Shown here piece by piece: positions 6,288-13,526 of a DNA stretch of 15,849 bases. Location: the NCBI GenBank assembly GCA_947460915.1, contig CANHKJ010000046.1, positions 1-15,849 on the forward strand. Reading direction: 5' to 3'. The notes below the pieces were generated by a model that saw only the letters and a list, made by a program, of their open reading frames with translations, did not search any database and was not told the DNA's origin. The stretch's first letter is position 1, and every line of letters starts with the position of its first letter. The position numbers and the translations under genes were made by a program. Origin of the DNA: Verrucomicrobiia bacterium (GTDB taxonomy: Bacteria; Verrucomicrobiota; Verrucomicrobiia; Verrucomicrobiales; Akkermansiaceae).

Positions 6288-7937
6288 TCAATCGAAGTCG
6301 GCCATGGTGACGTGGATGACTTCTTGCGCCGTGGTGAGACCGGCGAGAACCTTGCGGATGCCGTCCTCACGCATCGAGCGCATGCCCATTTCGCGCGCGC
6401 GTTTGCGGAGCTGCGAGGAGGAAAGATCGGCGTTGATGAGGTGGCGCACTTCGTCGTCGATCTCGAAGATCTCGAAGATGCCCATTCGGCCACGATAGCC
6501 TTTTTTGCGGCATTTTTCGCAAGCGGCAGGGCCAAAGATGGTGGCGTCTGCCATGCGGCTGGCATCCAGACGTAAGGCGCGGAGCTCCTTATCACTAAGT
6601 GGCATTTCCACTTTGCAATTGGGGCAAAGTTTCCGCACCAGACGTTGGGCGAGCACGGCGCGCACGGCGGAAGCGATGAGGAAACGTTTGATGCCGATAT
6701 CGGCGAGACGAGCTACAGCGGAGGGTGCATCGTTGGTGTGGAGCGTGGAGAACACCAAGTGACCCGTAAGGGAGGCGTTGATCGCGATGTTGGCGGTCTC
6801 GGCGTCACGAATCTCTCCGATCATGATGATGTTTGGAGCTTGACGGAGCATGGCGCGCAGAGCGTTTGAGAACGTCATACCAATGTCGGTTTTCACCATC
6901 ACCTGGTTGATGCCGGCCATTTCATACTCGACGGGGTCTTCTACGGTGATGATTTTCTTGTCCGGACGGTTGATGACGTTCAAGCAGCCATAAAGCGTGG
7001 TGGTTTTACCAGAACCGGTAGGACCAGTAACCAGCAAAATACCATCGGGAAGAGCGAGCAGTCGCTCGAAGGTGCTTTGGTCGTCCGAGAAGAAACCGAG
7101 TTCGGGTAGGCCGAGAACCAAGCCGGATTTGTCAAGAATACGCATGACGATCGATTCGCCGTGGTTGGAAGGAACCGAGGAAACCCGCAGGTCGACTTCT
7201 TTGCCGCCAACTTTGATCTGAATCCGTCCGTCTTGTGGCATCCGCTTCTCGGCGATGCTCATGCTGGTGCTCATCACCTTGAGACGTGCGATGATAGCGG
7301 GTAGCAGCTTTTTCGGGTGATTTGCCACTTCGATGAGCTTGCCATCAACGCGGTAACGAACGCGAACGCTGGTTTCCAGTGGCTCGATGTGAATGTCGGA
7401 TGCGCGATGATTAAAGGCCTCAACGAGCATATTGATGACGAGTTTGATGATCGGCGCATCAGCATCGCCGTCTTCGATGGAGTCATCGCCGGGATTGTTG
7501 GAGATATCGGTCGCTCCGTAAAATGCCTTGAGCATCGCTTGGATGGACTCGGGCGTGGAAACCACAAAATTCACCTCGCGGGAAAGAACGTGAGGCAAGG
7601 CATCCAGGACCTCAAAGTCAAACGGATCGGCAATCGCGAGCGTGAGCGCATAGCCATCATCATAGACTGGAATTGCCTTATAGCGGCGTGCGACTTCATC
7701 GGTGATCGAGTTGGCGATGTCGGGAGAGATGGTCGCATTGGCGAGGTCGAAATACTCGAGGGCATTGCTAGAGGCAAGGATGCCGGCGACATCTTCTTGG
7801 CTGATTTGTCCGGACTGAACCAGTTTTTCAATCACAGAGGATGAACCACTCGAGGAACGAGCGGCAGCAATGGTAGAGTCGCTCACCAAGCCAGCTTCGG
7901 TGAGCAATTGAAGGAGATAGTCTTCGTTGGAAAACAC
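6288..7937 (-). CDS. gspE: GspE/PilB-type assembly ATPase, first copy (GspE-1)
   Basis: This is the first gene of the secretion cluster and a paralog of the next gene. The 549-aa protein has an N-terminal MshEN-like region (about 1-140), then RASDIHIEP (178-186), VRYRVDGKLIEV (193-204) and AEKRMPQDGRI (229-239). Walker A is GPTGSGKTTT (305-314), the Asp box VEDPVEY (332-338), Walker B IIMIGEIRD with Glu375, and the His box GHLVFSTLHTND (392-403). The tetracysteine is C438-x2-C441 and C473-x2-C476. It differs from GspE-2 just before Walker B: RQAPN (365-369) where the other copy has the usual RQDPD. The start is GTG at 7937, with no in-frame ATG close upstream, and the homology begins at once (NEDYLLQLLTEAGLV). 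A candidate promoter and a palindrome lie upstream. Whether the two copies form mixed hexamers or serve different outputs cannot be read from sequence. Confidence 0.94.
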   Translation of the reverse strand: MFSNEDYLLQLLTEAGLVSDSTIAAARSSSGSSSVIEKLVQSGQISQEDVAGILASSNALEYFDLANATISPDIANSITDEVARRYKAIPVYDDGYALTLAIADPFDFEVLDALPHVLSREVNFVVSTPESIQAMLKAFYGATDISNNPGDDSIEDGDADAPIIKLVINMLVEAFNHRASDIHIEPLETSVRVRYRVDGKLIEVANHPKKLLPAIIARLKVMSTSMSIAEKRMPQDGRIQIKVGGKEVDLRVSSVPSNHGESIVMRILDKSGLVLGLPELGFFSDDQSTFERLLALPDGILLVTGPTGSGKTTTLYGCLNVINRPDKKIITVEDPVEYEMAGINQVMVKTDIGMTFSNALRAMLRQAPNIIMIGEIRDAETANIAINASLTGHLVFSTLHTNDAPSAVARLADIGIKRFLIASAVRAVLAQRLVRKLCPNCKVEMPLSDKELRALRLDASRMADATIFGPAACEKCRKKGYRGRMGIFEIFEIDDEVRHLINADLSSSQLRKRAREMGMRSMREDGIRKVLAGLTTAQEVIHVTMADFD

Positions 7938-7968
7938 GGGAATGGATTTTTGGTTAGAGGATGAGTGA

Positions 7969-7985
7969 GGAGAAAGACTTTCTCC
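7969..7985. promoter_or_regulatory. 17-base perfect palindrome ahead of gspE-1 (operator or 5'UTR hairpin)
   Basis: GGAGAAAG-A-CTTTCTCC has two perfectly complementary 8-base arms around one central base. It lies 31 bases upstream of the gspE-1 GTG. If the candidate promoter at 8001-8029 is used, it would fall about 9-25 bases after the transcription start. That is a good place for a repressor site, or for a small RNA hairpin (7-bp stem, 3-base loop) in the leader. No T-tract follows, so it is not a terminator. Confidence 0.45.
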
Positions 7986-8000
7986 ACGTTCGCGGAGGCT

Positions 8001-8029
8001 AGTTTGACGTTAGCGCGGGAAAATGTCAA
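8001..8029 (-). promoter_or_regulatory. Candidate sigma-70-type promoter for the gsp cluster with overlapping dyad
   Basis: On the minus strand a perfect TTGACA (complement of 8024-8029) is followed after 17 bases by CAAACT (complement of 8001-8006), a weak -10 box matching 3 of 6 positions. The same stretch holds an inverted repeat, TTGACGTT at 8004-8011 and AATGTCAA at 8022-8029, with one G-T-type mismatch and a 10-base spacer. A dimeric regulator could bind there and mask the promoter. The position, about 65 bases before gspE-1 in the only sizeable gap upstream of the cluster, supports a promoter. The poor -10 keeps confidence low. Confidence 0.4.
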
Positions 8030-8155
8030 TCGGGGAGACGGCAAGAATGCAGAGTTTTTCTGATTCTTTCAGTGAAATTGCGTTTTTTGCTGCCGAAACG
8101 ATTGATTTGTTCGCGTATTTACAGCTACGATTTATTTTTGTCATGCGAGGAAAAA

Positions 8156-8692
8156 TCATTTCCATGTGAGAGCACGGAGGCATGACTCGATGCTTCCCTC
8201 ATCCTCCTTGCGAGGAATGCGGGCTTTGCGCAGCAGGTTCACCGCGTGCTCAGCGGCGTGCTTGGCGACACCGCGCGAGGTGAATTTCATGACCGCAACG
8301 AGTGCATTGGCCAGCATGGCGCATGCGATGCAGATGGATGCAGGACGGCCGACGCACATTGCGAATACAGCGATCATGATCGCGAAAGGAGCGACGATTT
8401 GGGCGAAGGTATCAGCACGGCGGCGGATGGCGACGAGTGATTTGTGAGAGGCCTTCAGCTCTTCGTAAGCGGCGTCTAACAGAACATCCGCGAGCGCCAT
8501 CGCAGTGCGTTTGTTTTTGCGTAGGCGGGGGATTTTTCCGGTGAAGGAAATTTTTTGCGCGAGGTCTTGGGTCGTCATGCGGCAATCGATTTTTCCGTGA
8601 AGCTCTTTGTTTTTCTGATAGAAAAAATAACGCGAGATCCAGTATGCGGCTACAGGGATGAGGGCGAAGAGGGTGATGATTTTCCACGGCAT
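8156..8692 (-). CDS. Small membrane protein of unknown function; possibly a degenerate YugP-type (Zn_peptidase_2) protein
   Basis: No named family is certain. The 178-aa protein has a hydrophobic N-terminal helix (about 4-24), a basic cytosolic-type middle (25-97) and a hydrophobic hairpin (about 98-135), then a soluble tail. The layout resembles YugP-like neutral zinc metallopeptidases. The N-terminal helix is followed by MTTQDLAQKI (39-48), like the family's 'LTG-x-E-V-A-R-x-I-L'. A segment ALADVLLDAAYEEL (66-79) sits where HExxH is expected, then comes a helix pair. The HExxH is absent and the protein is about 50 residues shorter than YugP, so it could not be an active protease if related. 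It starts at ATG 8692, 14 bases after the upstream enzyme's stop, and is probably the last gene of that operon. The similarity was judged by eye and is tentative. Confidence 0.6.
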   Translation of the reverse strand: MPWKIITLFALIPVAAYWISRYFFYQKNKELHGKIDCRMTTQDLAQKISFTGKIPRLRKNKRTAMALADVLLDAAYEELKASHKSLVAIRRRADTFAQIVAPFAIMIAVFAMCVGRPASICIACAMLANALVAVMKFTSRGVAKHAAEHAVNLLRKARIPRKEDEGSIESCLRALTWK

Positions 8693-8706
8693 GATCAGAC
8701 GGTAGT

Positions 8707-9804
8707 TCAGGGTGTGATCGTAAGGTCGATCCAGACGAGGCGATGGTCGCTGGCTTTCTCCACAGCTGGGTCATCAGTGGGCCAGTGCACGGCGGACTTT
8801 TTGTAGGAAAATCCCAATTGCGAGGGTAGCGCGTAGTCGCAACGCAAATGAAAGTGTGCCGTTTTCTGATCGCGATTTTGCATGCTTTTCTTAACGTGTA
8901 GCAAGGCTCCATCGCTGATAGGAGCAGGGCATTTCATGACAAGGGGATGATCAAGTAATGACGATATCGATGGTGAAAGTGAGTCACCATCATCAGGGTC
9001 GGCGTTGAGGTCGCCAAGGATCACAAAGCGCTTGTCGGTACCGAGACCACCGATTTTCCCTTGATCGTCGCGAAGCCACGGCGCGTCGCTAGACTTAATG
9101 TATTCAGCCCAAAAGCGGATCTCATCGGCATTGCGCCGACCATTCCAATCGACTGGCTTGGGTGCCGCGAGATCGAGGGACCGCCCGTCATCGAACGACG
9201 GTGGCGTAGGATGCGAGCAGAGAAAATGAATCACCGCATCGCCATGCTCGATCGGTACATCCCAGTGGCTTTTGGAAGACAAGCGAATTTGATCGCGCGC
9301 TGCTTCCGGATAATGAGCGGCGGGCATGACATGGGAAGGCAGATCTTTCCAAAGAAATTTCTGAAATGTGCGCACATCCTGACGCAAAATCGGCGACTTG
9401 GAAAGCAACAGCATGCCATATTGGCCAGGGTGCTTGCCGTAGCCAAAAGAGTCTTCGGGGTCATTGGCATCGCCATCGCCATTGAGATCAAAACCGCTCG
9501 GCACACCTGTATTAACTGGCGCAGAAAAGTGATGCGGATAGAGATCTGGTAAGTAGTTTTTCAAAAAAGCCTGCGCGGCTCCTTCTTTGTGATCGTAATC
9601 GAATTCGTTGAGCAAGATGACATCGGCATCGATCTGACGAATGATGCGAGCGATGGCAAGAAATTGCGAGTTTTTCGGAGATGTGCAGTCCTGGATTAAC
9701 TCGCATGCATGATCGCGAAACATCGATGTGTTAAACGTAGCAACGCGCAATTCTGATGCACGAAGTCCAAGTGTCAACAAGAGGAATGCGATGAGATAGT
9801 TCAT
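8707..9804 (-). CDS. Secreted endonuclease/exonuclease/phosphatase (EEP) family protein
   Basis: EEP enzymes are metal-dependent phosphodiesterases or phosphatases; the substrate here is unknown. From ATG 9804 the protein has 365 aa. It has a Sec-type signal peptide MNYLIAFLLLTLGLRAS, then LRVATFNTSMF (Asn25), ADVILLNEFD (catalytic-type Glu67), the subfamily motif HPTPPSFDD (His198) with NGRRNADEIRFWAEYI (221-236), VILGDLNADP (Asp265, Asn267) and the terminal SDHRLV (Asp353, His354). All expected active-site residues are visible. An EF-hand-like loop DLNGDGDANDPE (106-117) suggests bound calcium. The open frame extends to 9969, but I chose 9804: that ATG overlaps the upstream stop (ATGA) and starts exactly at the signal peptide. 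It is predicted to act in the periplasm or outside the cell, on nucleic acid or a phosphoester. Confidence 0.88.
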   Translation of the reverse strand: MNYLIAFLLLTLGLRASELRVATFNTSMFRDHACELIQDCTSPKNSQFLAIARIIRQIDADVILLNEFDYDHKEGAAQAFLKNYLPDLYPHHFSAPVNTGVPSGFDLNGDGDANDPEDSFGYGKHPGQYGMLLLSKSPILRQDVRTFQKFLWKDLPSHVMPAAHYPEAARDQIRLSSKSHWDVPIEHGDAVIHFLCSHPTPPSFDDGRSLDLAAPKPVDWNGRRNADEIRFWAEYIKSSDAPWLRDDQGKIGGLGTDKRFVILGDLNADPDDGDSLSPSISSLLDHPLVMKCPAPISDGALLHVKKSMQNRDQKTAHFHLRCDYALPSQLGFSYKKSAVHWPTDDPAVEKASDHRLVWIDLTITP

Positions 9805-10868
9805 TGCTTCAAACGCACGGGCGTGCCGCAAAATGTGCAACGAAACCAACGGAATAAAATGATGTGCAATGCCACTGATAACACATAGCCCAGAAGCCGA
9901 ACGTGGTGAGCTTTGCGGTTTTTTAGGCAATTTTTCGGGACAAAACAGCGCTGACCACAAATGCGACAAGAGGCCGCGTAGCTAATTGTGAGATATAGAA
10001 ATCCGAAAAGAAAAACACCTAATGGAAATGCGAGAAACCATGGAGGAACCCAAGCGAAGGAGAGGACCTCGTTGTCTTTGAGAAGCAGTGCGACTGCTGC
10101 GAGAATGCCCGCGGGAATAAAAAAATGGCAAGCAATGGTGAACCATGCACCCCAATACACAGACCTCGGGTGAGAGTGCAATACACCGCGAATGTAGCGT
10201 CGCGAATTCGGATCCACTCCGCGATTGGTCTCAGGCAATGCTGCGCGCAAAAGGCGCAAACGATCTTCCGCCTTTGACTTATCCTCAACGAAGGCATTTT
10301 CTATATTTGGATCAAGAAACTCCGCAGTGGAACGAACGCGCTTCAAGTTTACCTCTTCTTTTTTCCGTTTGGCAAAAGAAATCTGGTTGACGTGGCTGCT
10401 GTTAGAAGATGCGGTAGTAGCGCGTTTTGCCGTATCATTGGACTTCTCCATTTTCTTCACTGTAGCACGAATAGCGATATCGCCACGCGCTGCTGTTAGC
10501 AAAATGGCCTCAGGGATCGCGCTCACAGGCACTCCTTTTGCCGCGAGTGATTTTCCCGAGACTGGCGCCGCCATGGGCGATGCTGCAATCATCTCTAAGA
10601 CATCAGGGTCGTATTCAAAATTCACCAACGCTTCAGGATCCGCCTGCTCTACCTCTTGCATTTCACGCGCTTCATTGATCCATGAGGCTATTTTTTCAGC
10701 AGTAGGGATGGCGCTATGCAGTTGCAAGCGTTCATTTGCCACTAGAAGCGCAGCATGCAATTCACCTGCCTCTCGGCCCGCCAGATCTGCGACCTCCCCA
10801 CAGCCAACCGCGTCCAACAATTGGACCATTTTCTGGCTTAGGTGAAGTTGATCAGTAAGGGAATTCAT
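9801..10868 (-). CDS. Membrane protein with N-terminal DUF4332-like helix-hairpin-helix and C-terminal paired CxxC motifs
   Basis: The function is unknown. The 355-aa protein seems to have three parts. The first (about 10-70) resembles the DUF4332 helix-hairpin-helix fold (MVQLLDAVGCGEVADLAG at 14-31, PTAEKIASWINEA at 55-67). The second (about 71-230) is a low-complexity, charged linker with KKMEKSNDTAKRA and FAKRKKEE. The third is a membrane part with helices at about 239-263, 276-298 and 324-340. Between and after the last helices sit CRICGQRC (301-308) and CTFCGT (344-349), which together look like a split zinc-binding or redox site at the membrane face, with HH at 321-322 nearby. It is first in a three-gene operon and its stop overlaps the secreted enzyme's start (ATGA). 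A candidate promoter lies at 10884-10911. Domain assignment of the first part is by motif resemblance only. Confidence 0.8.
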   Translation of the reverse strand: MNSLTDQLHLSQKMVQLLDAVGCGEVADLAGREAGELHAALLVANERLQLHSAIPTAEKIASWINEAREMQEVEQADPEALVNFEYDPDVLEMIAASPMAAPVSGKSLAAKGVPVSAIPEAILLTAARGDIAIRATVKKMEKSNDTAKRATTASSNSSHVNQISFAKRKKEEVNLKRVRSTAEFLDPNIENAFVEDKSKAEDRLRLLRAALPETNRGVDPNSRRYIRGVLHSHPRSVYWGAWFTIACHFFIPAGILAAVALLLKDNEVLSFAWVPPWFLAFPLGVFLFGFLYLTISYAASCRICGQRCFVPKNCLKNRKAHHVRLLGYVLSVALHIILFRWFRCTFCGTPVRLKQ

Positions 10869-10883
10869 AAGCGGAACGTAGTC

Positions 10884-10911
10884 ATGCTACACGCTTCGAC
10901 TTGTTTGGCAA
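10884..10911 (-). promoter_or_regulatory. Candidate promoter for the membrane-protein/EEP operon
   Basis: On the minus strand TTGCCA (complement of 10906-10911, 5 of 6 matches to TTGACA) is followed after 16 bases by TAGCAT (complement of 10884-10889, 4 of 6 matches to TATAAT). A start site about 7 bases further would leave a leader of roughly 10 bases before the ATG at 10868. That is consistent with the lack of a Shine-Dalgarno sequence. The element lies in the 135-base gap divergent to mutS. I see no comparably good promoter for mutS in the gap. Confidence 0.3.
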
Positions 10912-11003
10912 GCAATCGAAAAAGAAAAGCAACGCAAAAAAATCAGCACAAAAATCACCTTTCTGATTCCCATCGTCCTCATCCTCTCGTAAAACTCCCG
11001 CGC

Positions 11004-13496
11004 ATGAGTGGAAGTGAGTTAACCCCGATGATGGCCCAATACCAGGCCATACGGCGAAGTTTGCCCGCAGACATCATCCTGCTCTACCGGCTTGGCGATT
11101 TCTACGAAATGTTTTTCGAGGATGCAAAAACCGCCGCACCCATCCTCAATGTCGCACTCACCAAACGCCATCTTGTGCCGATGTGTGGCATCCCTTGGCA
11201 CGCTGCAGAATCCTACATCGCCCGCCTCCTCAAGGCCGGAAAACGCGTCGCCATCGCCGAGCAAACTTCAGATCCCAAGCCTGGTAAGCTTGTAGAGCGC
11301 GAAATTTCACGCATCCTCACCGCGGGATCGATCGATGACCTCAACCTACTCGACAATCAGCGACCCAACTACCTCGCAGCTGTCTATCAGCATGGGAAAA
11401 AATTCGGCCTCGCCTGCATCGATCACTCCACTGGCGAGTTTACTGTGGCCGAGTATCCTGATCGCGCGCAGCTCGAAGATGAGCTGAATCGCCTCACACC
11501 CTCCGAGCTCCTCATCCCCGAAGATCAAACCGCCGCCTTCGGTGCCCTTGCTAACGCTCTTGCCTACGATGGCTACACCTTTTTGCCCGGACAAGCCCAG
11601 CCACTGCTATTAGATCACTTCGGAGTGCAATCGCTCGATGGTTTTGGCTGCTCGGGATTGCTATCTGCCATCGGTGCCGCTGGTGCCGCTATTCACTACC
11701 TCATTCACCAACTGCGACGCAACTGTTCGCATCTTCGCTCTATGCGCGTCCGCGAGTCGCTCGATGTGATGTTGATCGATGCCGCATCGCAACGCAACCT
11801 TGACCTCATAGAAGCTCGGTCCGGTCGCGAGCACACTCTACTCGGCGTCATGGATCGCACCCACACGCCGATGGGTGCCCGGCTCCTGCGCGAGTGGATT
11901 CTCCATCCTTCGCGCGATCTCGCCTTGCTCGTACAGCGCCAAGATTTCATTGCAGCACTCATCGCCGAGCCGTTTTTGCTCTCGAAATTTCGCGACGCCA
12001 TGCGCGGCATCCGTGACATCGAGCGTACCACCAGCCGCCTCGCTCAGGGCGCTGGCAATGCTCGCGATCTGCAATCTCTGTCCATTTCGTTAGAGCAAAT
12101 TCCCGCGCTCAAAGAAGACCTCGAAGCCCTGCAGCTTGCTGCCTCGCAAAAACAACTCATCTGTGAGCAACTGCACGATTTCACGGAACTCAGCCAGATG
12201 TTCTCGCAAGCTCTCGCCGAAGAACCTCCTGCCGCACTCAAGGACGGCGGCATCATCCGCGATGGGTTCTCCCCCGAGCTCGATGAACTCCGCAGCATCT
12301 CGCGCGATGGCAAAGGCTTCATCGCTCGACTCCAAGAGTCCGAACGCGCACGCACGGGCATCGACTCGCTGAAAATCAAATTCAACAACGTCTTCGGTTA
12401 CTTTATTGAGATCACCAGCTCCCAGCTGGCCAAGGTGCCTGATGACTACACCCGCAAGCAAACCCTCGCCAATGCCGAGCGCTACATCACCCCTGCGCTC
12501 AAGGAAATGGAAAGCAAGGTGCTTGGCTCCGAGGAACGCTCCAAGCAACTCGAATACGAACTGTTTCTCCAACTCCGTAGCCACATCAGCACCCACCTCG
12601 ACGCACTCCAACAAACAGCCGTCGCCATTGCCACGCTCGATGTCTTGTGCTCGCTTGCCGAAACCGCGCAACGTTTCCGCCACGTCCGCCCGCAGCTGGA
12701 ACAATCACGCCATTTGCACATCGTCAACGGTCGCCATCCCGTGCTCGAACAAACCCTCGTCGGTGAAACTTTTGTGCCGAATGACACTGCGATTGATCCC
12801 AGCGATTCCTTGCTGCACATTATCACGGGGCCGAATATGGCGGGTAAATCTACCTACATTCGCCAAGTCGCGCTCATCACCCTGATGGCACAAATCGGTG
12901 CCTTCGTGCCGGCCGAATCTGCTACGATAGGCATAGTAGATCGTATCTTTTGCCGCGTCGGCGCCTCTGATGACATCTCACGCGGACAATCCACCTTCAT
13001 GGTCGAGATGAATGAAACTGCGCTCATTCTCAACAATGCCACGGATTTATCCCTCGTCATTCTCGATGAAATCGGCCGTGGCACCGCCACCTTTGATGGA
13101 CTCTCCATTGCCTGGGCCGTTGCGGAGCACCTGCACGACCTCACTCGTTGCCGTACACTGTTTGCTACGCACTACCACGAGTTGACTGACCTCACCAGCA
13201 CACGAGAAGCCGTAGCCAACTTCAATGTTGCCGTGCGCGAGTGGAACGATGAGATCATTTTCCTTCGCAAAATTCTCCCCGGTTCCGCCGACAAATCCTA
13301 CGGTATTCAAGTGGCTCGCCTCGCCGGCTTGCCCCAGCCCGTGATCGATCGCGCCAAGGCAATTTTGAGTCACTTAGAACTCCACTCCTCGCGCCCCGAT
13401 GCGAAAAAAGAAGGCCCCAAGGCCAAAAACACGCGAAGCAATCAATCCATGCCCGATCCCAATCCGCCGCAAATGGATCTGTTTGGGAATTTTTAA
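11004..13496 (+). CDS. mutS: DNA mismatch repair protein MutS
   Basis: MutS recognises base mismatches and small loops and, with ATP, recruits MutL. The 830-aa product shows the mismatch-reading motif GDFYEMF (Phe33, Glu35), the connector and lever domains, and the clamp region SLKIKFNNVFGYFIEIT. Its ATPase core has Walker A GPNMAGKST (609-617), the SRGQSTF signature (659-665), Walker B LVILDEIGRGT (684-694) and FATHYHEL. The C-terminus ends QMDLFGNF (823-830), where QMDLF matches the beta-clamp-binding pentapeptide. The frame stays open upstream to 10842, but I place the start at ATG 11004 (MSGSELTPMMAQY). The 54 residues before it are basic, unlike MutS, and overlap the divergent gene's promoter and start. 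A strong terminator follows. MutS2 is excluded by the mismatch-binding domain. mutL is not in the window. Confidence 0.98.
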   Translation: MSGSELTPMMAQYQAIRRSLPADIILLYRLGDFYEMFFEDAKTAAPILNVALTKRHLVPMCGIPWHAAESYIARLLKAGKRVAIAEQTSDPKPGKLVEREISRILTAGSIDDLNLLDNQRPNYLAAVYQHGKKFGLACIDHSTGEFTVAEYPDRAQLEDELNRLTPSELLIPEDQTAAFGALANALAYDGYTFLPGQAQPLLLDHFGVQSLDGFGCSGLLSAIGAAGAAIHYLIHQLRRNCSHLRSMRVRESLDVMLIDAASQRNLDLIEARSGREHTLLGVMDRTHTPMGARLLREWILHPSRDLALLVQRQDFIAALIAEPFLLSKFRDAMRGIRDIERTTSRLAQGAGNARDLQSLSISLEQIPALKEDLEALQLAASQKQLICEQLHDFTELSQMFSQALAEEPPAALKDGGIIRDGFSPELDELRSISRDGKGFIARLQESERARTGIDSLKIKFNNVFGYFIEITSSQLAKVPDDYTRKQTLANAERYITPALKEMESKVLGSEERSKQLEYELFLQLRSHISTHLDALQQTAVAIATLDVLCSLAETAQRFRHVRPQLEQSRHLHIVNGRHPVLEQTLVGETFVPNDTAIDPSDSLLHIITGPNMAGKSTYIRQVALITLMAQIGAFVPAESATIGIVDRIFCRVGASDDISRGQSTFMVEMNETALILNNATDLSLVILDEIGRGTATFDGLSIAWAVAEHLHDLTRCRTLFATHYHELTDLTSTREAVANFNVAVREWNDEIIFLRKILPGSADKSYGIQVARLAGLPQPVIDRAKAILSHLELHSSRPDAKKEGPKAKNTRSNQSMPDPNPPQMDLFGNF

Positions 13497-13526
13497 CGGT
13501 TTTGATAGGTATCGAATCACGATTAA

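Larger units (their letters stand above)
7938..8155. other. 218-base intergenic region between the small membrane protein gene and gspE-1
   Basis: This is the longest gene-free stretch in the window. Besides the palindrome (7969-7985) and the promoter/dyad (8001-8029) it holds AT-rich sequence at about 8047-8155 with several short T runs. I find no open frame with recognisable content, no tRNA and no convincing terminator for the upstream operon. Confidence 0.6.

Noticed and set aside
6143..6595. 150-codon minus-strand open frame spanning the gspE-1/gspE-2 junction
   Set aside because: It is a frame-shifted shadow of both ATPase genes with Ser/Arg-rich, domain-free translation.
9805..9969. 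55-codon N-terminal extension of the EEP protein
   Set aside because: It would overlap the upstream gene by 169 bases and bury the signal peptide; the ATG at 9804 forms a clean ATGA overlap.
10842..11003. 54-codon N-terminal extension of MutS
   Set aside because: It is basic and unlike any MutS N-terminus, overlaps the divergent gene's start, and the family homology begins at the ATG at 11004.
12090..12704. 204-codon minus-strand open frame inside mutS
   Set aside because: It is antisense to conserved MutS core sequence, with no start context or domain.
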